Assembly: GCF_963259705.1 (NCBI RefSeq) | Contig: NC_081846.1 | Coordinates: 54,093,205 to 54,157,204 of the forward strand | DNA: 64,000 nt | Direction of reading: 5' to 3' | Origin: Myotis daubentonii | Lineage: Eukaryota; Chordata; Mammalia; Chiroptera; Vespertilionidae | Shown here: positions 56,558-64,000 of the stretch, in pieces | Layout: every line of letters starts with the position of its first letter | Numbering within the stretch: position 1 is the stretch's first letter | The notes under the pieces: model-generated | The model's input: the letters and a program-made list of their open reading frames with translations, nothing else | Told to the model about the DNA's origin: nothing | Databases searched by the model: none | Program-made: the position numbers and the translations under genes

Positions 56558-58083
56558 TTTTGCATGAAACAGGATCAGTTAGGAGGCACTGGAGAGGAAG
56601 GGAGAAATGTGGAAGAGAGCAGGAGTCCCAGGAGCAATGCAGGAGGCTGCGGCCCAAATAGAAATGATCTGTGGAAATTCCACCATCATTGTCCCCAAAC
56701 ACCAGTAAATCTGCTACTTACCTACTTCAGTTGGTTGCTATTTGGCACCAGGCCCCAGGGCCATTGGCAGGCTGATATGGAAATGCTAAGCACACACAGG
56801 AAAAGTGGATACAGAACATTCCACATAACAATTGGTAAATGCATTGTGCAGTGATGGACAAAAGGAAATCATTCTAAATATTAGTTTCCCTTTTTTTTTA
56901 TTCGGGGTATAAGTTGCAATCTCTGACCTTGGGGAATTAACAAATTCATTTTGAAAATGATTATAGGCACAAAATTATCAGAAAAAAAAGATGAGAATAC
57001 AACACTTGTATAAATTATAGGTATCATAGAGTTAAAAATTCAGGGATCAACTGAGAAAAGCTTCTGAATTTAAAATAATTTTAAAAGGGAAGAAGAGTAC
57101 CAAGTGCATTCTAAATGGAGGTAATGAGGAAGAAGGAGGGGAAAAATAAACGTAGTTTGCATATTTATTGGAATGTCACACTGAGTCTGAGCTTGATTGG
57201 GTAATCAAGAATGAAGTCATTTTAATTTTTTGAGGAGTGGAGTGACATATTTTGGAAAGATGACCTATAAAGAGTTAGCAGGCTAAGTCAAAATGAAGGG
57301 AGAAACATTGGAAAGAAAAAGATCAAGGACAGAGCTGGTTGCGGTCATTCAGGCTGAAGTGATGAAAATGTGGACTTGGTTATTGGCAGTGAGAATGGAA
57401 GGAATGAGTGGTTCTGAATGATGTTGAAATAAAACCATGCTATGGGAAGACATGGCTGGCATGGAATCGATGCCAATACACAAAATAAATACAAAAATAC
57501 AGAACAGTTGGTGATAGAAACAAATACAAGAAATATCTTTACACTAACTCATTTTTGCTCTCAGTATGACTCAGTTCTGCTTGTACGTCACCTAGCGCCA
57601 CATGTGGTGGTCATAGTCCTGGCACATGGAGTAACTATGTTATTGCTCCCAAGAACTTGCTCACTGAGCTCCAGCTGTTCCGTAGTCCACCCAATGGATT
57701 ACTGAGCTGTGGTGGATACAAGTTCCTTGTCCTGAGGACAAGGTTTCACATGAGTCAGAAGCTCCTGCTTTTTGAATAAAGCAAACCCTTTACTTCCCAA
57801 AGGCTCTGGGTCCTAAGAAGAATAGCAGAGGGAATCTCATATATTTCCTACTTCCATTCTTACTCTACCAATGGGGGCAGACTGGTTGTATGACCCAAGT
57901 GCTATCTCGGTCTCTCAAGAACTAAGTATGGTGCTTTTGGGTTACCATTCCAGTATGGCAGGGAAGTAAGTTTCTGGAAAGATGGTTTCTTCACTCCTTG
58001 TTCTGTGTTCCCTTCCGGTGATGCTCTGTCTCAGGCTGTAGCCTGAGATGACACCTTTGTCAGACTGTATGATTATTCTAGAC

Positions 58084-58391
58084 TAGCTCTGCCCAATAAA
58101 ACTGTAGTGTGATACACATCACTAATGTACAGTTTGCCAATAGCTACATTAAAAAGGTAAAAGAAAAGATGAGATTAATGTTAATAACTTATTTAACTCA
58201 ATATAATAAAAATATCATATTGGCATGTTATCAATATAAAATTATTAATAAGATATTTTACATTATTTTTTCTTCAGTGTCCAAAATATAGTATGTATTT
58301 TTTATGTCTAGCACATCTCAATTTGAACTTGCCAAATTTCAGATGTTCACTAGGCACGTTTGGCTAGTGGCTACTGTAGTGAATAGTGCAA
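58084..58391. mobile_element. Ancient hAT MITE (MER-type)
   Basis: Left end TAGCTCTGCCCAATAAAACT, right end GTGGCTACTGTAGTGAATAG...TGCAA; perfect 8-bp duplication TTCTAGAC at 58076-58083 and 58392-58399. Interior AGCTACATTAAAAAGGTAAA and CACATCTCAATTTGAACTTG are known from a mammalian-wide repeat whose name I am not certain of. Confidence 0.65.
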
Positions 58392-59442
58392 TTCTAGACA
58401 TTCTATTTTTTTAAGAAATCATAGAAAAATTCAGCTTAAACATGAAGTTCCAATTGTTTTCTTGCAAGGTATTACCTAACTTTACATTCTCTTACTTTCT
58501 CTTAATTTCCTGAAGTCTTATCTTCCTGGTTGTGCATATCTTTATATCGGATAAAACATCTTGAGAATACATAATGGACACCATGGTTCTCTGACCAGAT
58601 CCAACACCGCCCCCCCCCCCCCCACCACAGCCACCCACGCCAGCCTGGGAGTATGGCTGCTGAAGGCTCACAGCTGCCCATTTCTCTGCATATTACCTTA
58701 GGCTCTGGGGAACTGCCACCCTAATGTTATGCCCTCTTGAGAGTGGCCGAAGCCAAATGACTCATGAAGCAACACAAGCGAGTCCCCCTTTACTCCATTT
58801 TGGAAAACTCTGAAGGGACATCACACTCCTGAGGGCCCTGTAGGGTAAACTGAGACCACTTTGCAATTCTACTGCGTCTCAGTGTCTCCCTCTGCCCCAT
58901 CCTGCCTTCTTTACTTCCCCACAGGTGTATCTCTTAAGATCAACTTCACAACCCACCCCCCCCCCCGCCACTTTCCATCTCCCCCAAAACCATGCTTGCA
59001 TCTCTCCATCTCAGAGGTCTGTTTCCAGGGAACCCAGTTTAAGAGAGAATATGAAGTAGATTATAATCAGTGTTTGAATTGAGGAAGGGGAAAGCAGGAG
59101 TCAGGTTTGATTCATTTCTGTGTATTGTAATTACTTCACATGTGAACTCTCTCTGACCCTCCCTCTGTTCACTCTTGTCTTTCTTTTCGCATATAGAGTC
59201 TTTCCCAAAGGCCAAAGTGACAACTGAGTAAAGGGTATGATCAAAACCGGTGTTCACCAACAGGACCGCATTGAAGCATGCGAAATTATCCACAAACAAA
59301 AAGGTATCAGCTGCATGATACAGTAGCCCAAACATTTCCTGACGGAGTACTGCTATCTTCCTTGTGCTGGCTCTCCGGAGCCTACCTGATTGCTCAGAGA
59401 TGCAGAGCAGTGTGCAGGTTATGGTAACATGATCTTCTAAAG

Positions 59443-59996
59443 CAGCGGTTCTCAACCTTCCTAATGCCGAGACCCTTTACTACAGTCCCTCATGTTGTGG
59501 TGACCCCCAACCTTAAAATGATTTTCGTTGCTACTTCATAACTGTAATGTAGCTACTGTTATGAATCGTAATGTAAATATCTGATATGCAGGATGTATTT
59601 TCATTGTTACAAACTGAACATAATTAAAGCATAGTGATTAATCACAATGCCGAAACCGGTTTGGCTCAGTGGATAGAGCGTCGGCCTGCGGACTGAAAGG
59701 TCCCAGGTTCGATTCCGGTCAAGGGCATGTACCTGGGTTGCGGGCATATCCCCAGTAGGAGATGTGCAGGAGGCAGCTGATCGATGTTTCTCTCTCATCG
59801 ATGTTTCTAACTCTCTATCTCTCTCCCTTCCTCTCTGTAAAAAATCAATAAAATATATTAAAAAAAAAAAAGCATAGTGATTAATCACAAAAACAATATG
59901 TAATTATATGTGTGTTTTCCGATGGTCTTAGGCGACCCCTGTGAAAGGGTCGTTCGACCCCCAATGGGGTCGCGACCCACAGGTTGAGAACTGCTG
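59443..59996 (-). mobile_element. SPIN-like hAT element interrupted by Ves SINE
   Basis: Termini CAGCGGTTCTCAACCTTCC and CAGGTTGAGAACTGCTG with perfect duplication TTCTAAAG at 59435-59442 and 59997-60004. A Ves SINE lies at 59648-59868. Confidence 0.9.
59648..59868 (+). mobile_element. Young Ves SINE inside SPIN
   Basis: Near-consensus head CGGTTTGGCTCAGTGGATAG, box GGTTCGATTCCGGTCAAGG, tail AATCAATAAAATATAT. A 22-bp duplication (59626-59647 and 59869-59890) shows that it entered the SPIN copy. Confidence 0.95.
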
Positions 59997-60843
59997 TTCT
60001 AAAGCCTCCACTTCTCTCTTCTTCCTCCCGGAAGTCCCACCTTTCTGGCCTTCATATTTACATCCCTATGTTGGTGTCTGTGGGTCCTGCTGGTCAATGG
60101 AGAGTGGAACCAGGCAGGCAGCTGGCTAAGAAAATTGAGCCTGAGCTTGGTGGCAGCAGCCCAGTGACCTCTCAGGGTTCTTCCACCAATGGGATGATCA
60201 ACCCCATTAAGAAGGAGCGTGAAGCCAATAAAGTCATGCTGGGCTTTTAAAAAAACACAAAAGTCCCATAATTCTGGCACATGAACCCCACAAAGAGTTT
60301 TTCTAGATTTCTAGCATTCCTAGAATTTAACCAAATGGTTGCTTTTGTAATTAGGTATAATATACTGGTACTATTGTTTTATACAGTATAGTTTAAACTA
60401 CAAGTTGCTAGAAAAAGTATCAGAATGAAACACGGCAATAAATTAGATTATGTATTCATTGAAATTTTGCTAATTAGAATGTCAAAAGGAAGTAGACATA
60501 GAGTTTAACTAATTCTCACTTTGCTAATCCATAAACAGATACTTCTCATAAATAGCTTGTAATCTTTCCTTAGTTCTCAGGAAAAACTAAATGAATAGCT
60601 GCAGTAAAGTCTCCTATTACTAATTCTCCATGCTATAATGAACAAAACTGCAATTCATGTTGAAAAACACCCTGAAGCAGGAGCACAAGGATTAAATGAC
60701 CATTGTTAGGTAACAATGGTTAATATATAATTGTTTAATAATAATAAGCTTGACAGTTTAATGGTCACACCTGGCGATGCTCTCCTTGAGTGTTATCTAA
60801 CTAAGGCCTATAGTAAGCAAGGGGTGAGCTCCATTTCCTCTAT

Positions 60844-60932
60844 TTCCTTCCTTCCTTCCTTCCTTCCTTCCTTCCTTCCTTCCTTCCTTCCTTCCTTCCT
60901 TCCTTTCTTCCTTCCTTCCTTCCTTCTTTCCC
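60844..60932 (+). repeat. (TTCC)n microsatellite
   Basis: About 20 TTCC units with late TTTC variants. Confidence 0.95.
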
Positions 60933-61015
60933 TCATTCATTTAGACAGAAGTATTTATTAAGCACCTATTTTATGCCAATCATTGTTCCTATATCCTTGG
61001 GATGTATGAATGAAA
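60933..61015 (-). repeat. L2 LINE 3' fragment
   Basis: TATTTATTAAGCACCTATTT, ATGCCAATCATTGTTCCTAT and GATGTATGAATGAAATAAGC. Confidence 0.55.
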
Positions 61016-62334
61016 TAAGCCAAAAATGGAGCTATATGTGGGGCAAAGAGGAATAAGCAGTAAAAAAAAAATATGTACATACATATATATGTAATACATA
61101 TTACAGGATATTGAAAAGTGGTAAAATCTGTAGGGGGAAAAAGAGGAAGCTAAGAAAAACTGCAGTCTGAGAGCAGTCAATTTTAAATGAGTGATTCAGC
61201 CTCGCTGAAAAGGTGATATTTGAGTGAGGACTATAGCCCTTGTTGTAATGTCTTTCTTATTTTCTGATCCATAAATCTTATTTTGTTGTCATTATCTTTC
61301 CTGATGTTTTCCTTTAGGCGCATTAGAAAATTGTTTATGTAAAGGCTCAAGACGTTAAATCATATATGTTAGATCAGCGCCAGTTTTTTGTTGTGTTTTT
61401 TTTTTTTATGATAGCACATGATTTATTTCTTGAAAGCTAAGTGGCCTGACCTTATGATATGACACGAGATGTGCTACCAAAAGTTGTCTCTCCTGTTCTC
61501 CCAGTTCCTTTACTGTTTCATAATGGACTTCTTAAAGAAGTTGCATAATTTTCCCATCAGTCAGCCAAACTGTCTGCACTTACCATCATTAAAATATCCA
61601 TTATGCTAGAGTATTATTAGCAATTCTCTTTTAAAATTAAAATTTGTCATGGGCATAAGACTCAAGGGGGGGGGCGGGGGGAGAACACCCATGAAGGGAA
61701 AAGGCAGTGTCTGTGGCATAGATTTGCAGGCTTGTAGACAGAGGATTCCTGGCTTATACTGTTAGACCAGGGGTCAAATGGGGTGTGGGGGGGCAAGCAT
61801 ACAGATAGAGACCAGGCAGGGATTGTAAGGCCTTAAACTAGGCTTCATACACTTTGTATAAATAAACACACAGGGATATTTGTTACTCCCACAAAGAAAT
61901 TTTCCTGACCACCAGGCCCTCTGACCTACCTTTTATTTTCTCACAGGGATACCACTGTTTGACCTTTGATGGAATGACATACCAAGTTGGGATATGGTGG
62001 GAATGGAGTGGTCTGCTTAAGCAGTAAGGAATATTTATCACTACAATTCTTTAGAATTGCTGGACAGGGTGATAATAAAAAGCAGATTGATCTTAGCGGG
62101 TTTTATTATTATTCCTAAGTATGCTATAGACCAAGTATTCCCCTTATTGCCTGCTTCCAGGGAAGACTACTCCCAGCACACACTCCCTTGGTACCCAAAG
62201 CTCTGAGGAATGTCTTTCCAGAGTTTCTACTATTTTACACCTACATAAACATTTTCTTCCTCCCTCCACAAAACTTGAGATCATACTATATATACTAAGC
62301 AATAGATTGTAGACCTATATCATTCATATACATA

Positions 62335-62558
62335 TCTATAATAATAAAAGCATAATATACTAATTGGACCAGATGTCCTTCTGGACGTCCTTCTGGACGA
62401 CCTTCAGGACAAAACAAGGGCTTTGAGGGAAGCTTGGTCCTGGGTGCCTGCATCAGCTGTAGGGAAGCTCGGGTTCCAGGTGCTGGAGGGATGCCAGTGC
62501 CAGCAGCCAGGGGAAGGAAGGCCTACTCTAGCACGAATTTTGTGCATTGGGCCTCTAG
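62335..62558 (+). mobile_element. Short HeliBat-like Helitron
   Basis: Starts TCTATAATAATAAAAGC, ends GCACGAATTTTGTGCATTGG and GCCTCTAG. Near its 5' side it has a triplicated GTCCTTCTGGACG-type unit (62374-62410). Confidence 0.75.
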
Positions 62559-62599
62559 TATTCTATAATGGATTTGCCTCATTCTCTTTGGATGGTTTT

Positions 62600-62960
62600 C
62601 CATTTCTAGATACTGTAAGCTGAGTTTCAACAGTACTCTTCTGGTTGAATATTTGTACACTTACCCTTAAAGTACTTTTGTAGAGATAGAATTGCTATTA
62701 CAAAAGGGAGAGGCATATTTTTGACATTTACTCCTAAATCGCCCTACAGAAAGTTTGTAGTGCTCTCCTCTACCAACATGAGAGTACCTGTTTCTCTGCA
62801 CCCTTTCTTCCATTTGTAAATCTGTTAATCCAATAAGTGAAAATTATCCCATTTGGGTATTTTATTTTGCATTTCTTTGTTTTCAAGCAATATTTAACAT
62901 TGCTATGATTACATTTTTATAATTTGTGTACTATGTAAATAATGCTTCTGAACTAATTAG
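62600..62960 (-). repeat. Possible old L1/HAL1 fragment
   Basis: CTATTACAAAAGGGAGAGGC, TTCTGCACCC-like TTTCTCTGCACCCTTTCTTC and TTATTTTGCATTTCTTTG resemble antisense ancient LINE sequence. Weak. Confidence 0.35.
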
Positions 62961-63144
62961 AATTACATAGAATTACATTTCTTTCTCTGTGGGTTCAGTA
63001 GTATTTCTCATGCTTCTCAGTAGAGAATATTCTTAAGATTACTCTTTATGTCCCGTCAGTTATGTGACTCTTGAGACTCTTGTTACAAGTGACATGAAAA
63101 CAACCCAAACTTAGAATCAGTTACTCAAAAAAAAAAAATAGATC

Positions 63145-64000
63145 TGATTGAGGATCTAAGGTGGCAGTGAAGCAGGTGGAAGTTAGCCTCACCTCCTCTC
63201 AGGAACAAACTTGAATTACAACTAAATTATAGAAAAATTGACCTGAATAACGAACTGAAGACTAGCTGAACAAAAGTCTGAAAACTACGGATTTACAGAA
63301 GAAACCACAGCAAAACTGGTAGGAAGGGTGGAGATACTAAAAGGCCTGCCTCCCCCCCACCCCACCCCCCCACACACACCTGAGGTAGCTGAGTATTCAG
63401 AGGGGATTCTCGGGTGCAAAGAATTCCCCTGAGGCGGGTGGGGTCCCACCCCCATGCCTGGCTTCCAAGCCCAGAGCATCAGAGCAAGGAAGAGGAGTCC
63501 GTATATCATCAGGCTGTGAAAATGATTGGGGATTCTGTTCACAGGGAGAGAGAGGAGTCTGCTAGAAACACAGGCACCCTCTTAAAGGGCCAATTCACAA
63601 AATCTTGTTTACAGTCACTCACTCTGGGCTCTGACAGAGGGATGGCAGAGCAGACTAGACTTGTGTGAGGAGAGACCGAGGTGTGGCTCCAGGAAGAGCT
63701 GAAGAGACAGTGGCCAGGTTCCCTGTGATGAGTTCCTTTCCCATACCATATACAGACGCCATCATTCTTAGGTCAAGCACTCCCCACCATGACATTAGCC
63801 TGGAGGAATGTAATACCACCCCCCCCCGCCCAGGGAGCTCATGCCCTGCAAGGGAAGTCAGCTGCTTGGGCCCAGGGTGTAGAGGTCCAGAGAGACTCAA
63901 GGGGTGACAGACACAGTCTACTGTGACTCTGGGAGGGGACCTTTCCTTGCATGCCTGACAGATGCAAACCCCTCCATTTGCACAGCCAAAGCTTTGTCTG
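63145..64000 (+). mobile_element. L1 5' region, runs off the window
   Basis: AAGGTGGCAGTGAAGCAGG, CTCAGGAACAAACTTGAATT, ATAGAAAAATTGACCTGAAT and TTTACAGAAGAAACCACAGC have the layout of a mammalian L1 5' UTR in sense. The A-run at 63127 lies just before. The rest is GC-richer, without a complete ORF1 visible. Confidence 0.55.

Larger units (their letters stand above)
47141..64000. other. Intergenic spacer downstream of IFIH1
   Basis: No spliced or single-exon gene is supportable here on either strand; open frames are short and lack domain features. Synteny in mammals predicts FAP next, same strand, roughly 20 kb beyond IFIH1 in human, so its first exon may lie just outside. Stretches without recognisable content: 48060-49190, 50110-51290, 51500-52640, 52920-55540 and 56560-58080. 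Confidence 0.6.

Noticed and set aside
47141..64000. First exon of FAP
   Set aside because: Expected by synteny but no matching N-terminal signal-anchor coding exon was seen in either strand.

Overview
The window is vertebrate nuclear DNA, almost certainly from a vespertilionid bat (Myotis, Pipistrellus, Eptesicus or a relative). The interspersed repeats carry the diagnosis: at least fifteen tRNA-derived Ves-type SINEs with target-site duplications, six HeliBat-like Helitron copies (5' TC, 3' GTGCAC hairpin, CTAG end), four SPIN-like hAT elements, and bat-type L1 3' ends.

One protein-coding gene is present: IFIH1 (MDA5), the cytosolic RIG-I-like sensor of long double-stranded RNA, on the + strand from 1870 to 46795. 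Fourteen coding exons are visible, corresponding to exons 3-16 of the sixteen-exon human gene. They encode the linker after the CARDs, the complete DExD/H helicase (Hel1, Hel2i, Hel2, pincer) and the C-terminal zinc domain. Both CARDs (exons 1-2) lie upstream of the window. Every exon has AG/GT borders, all phases agree, and the joined frame is open for 816 residues to a TGA; this is an intact gene. All classical helicase motifs are conserved. The main coding oddity is one extra codon in exon 15, which turns the C-x-C second half of the zinc site known from human MDA5 into C-x-x-C.

Layout: 1-1869 is the end of intron 2, with a MaLR LTR, a MIR and an L1 3' end. Intron 3 (2017-16719) is the longest and holds a triple nest (Tigger, then Ves SINE, then SPIN). 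Intron 4 ends with a Helitron that stops 35 bp before exon 5. Intron 5 holds Helitron, L1, SINE and an antisense ubiquitin pseudogene. Intron 8 holds two large Helitrons, one GC-rich with internal tandem repeats and one split by SPIN. Introns 9-15 are shorter and carry SINEs, one SPIN and L1 pieces. A young Ves SINE sits in the 3' end of IFIH1 between its AATAAA and the native downstream sequence.

From about 47140 to 64000 I find no exon. In mammals FAP follows IFIH1 in the same orientation, so this is probably the intergenic spacer. It contains SINEs, a SPIN with a SINE inside, a fold-back hAT MITE, small Helitrons, old LTR- and hAT-like repeats, microsatellites and, at the right edge, what looks like the 5' part of an L1.

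I found no operon, CRISPR array, functional RNA gene or unknown multigene system. The interest lies in the bat-specific state of an innate-immunity gene and in the way transposons touch its splice sites, polyadenylation region and possible CTCF motifs. Human residue numbers and repeat family names come from memory, not from a search.
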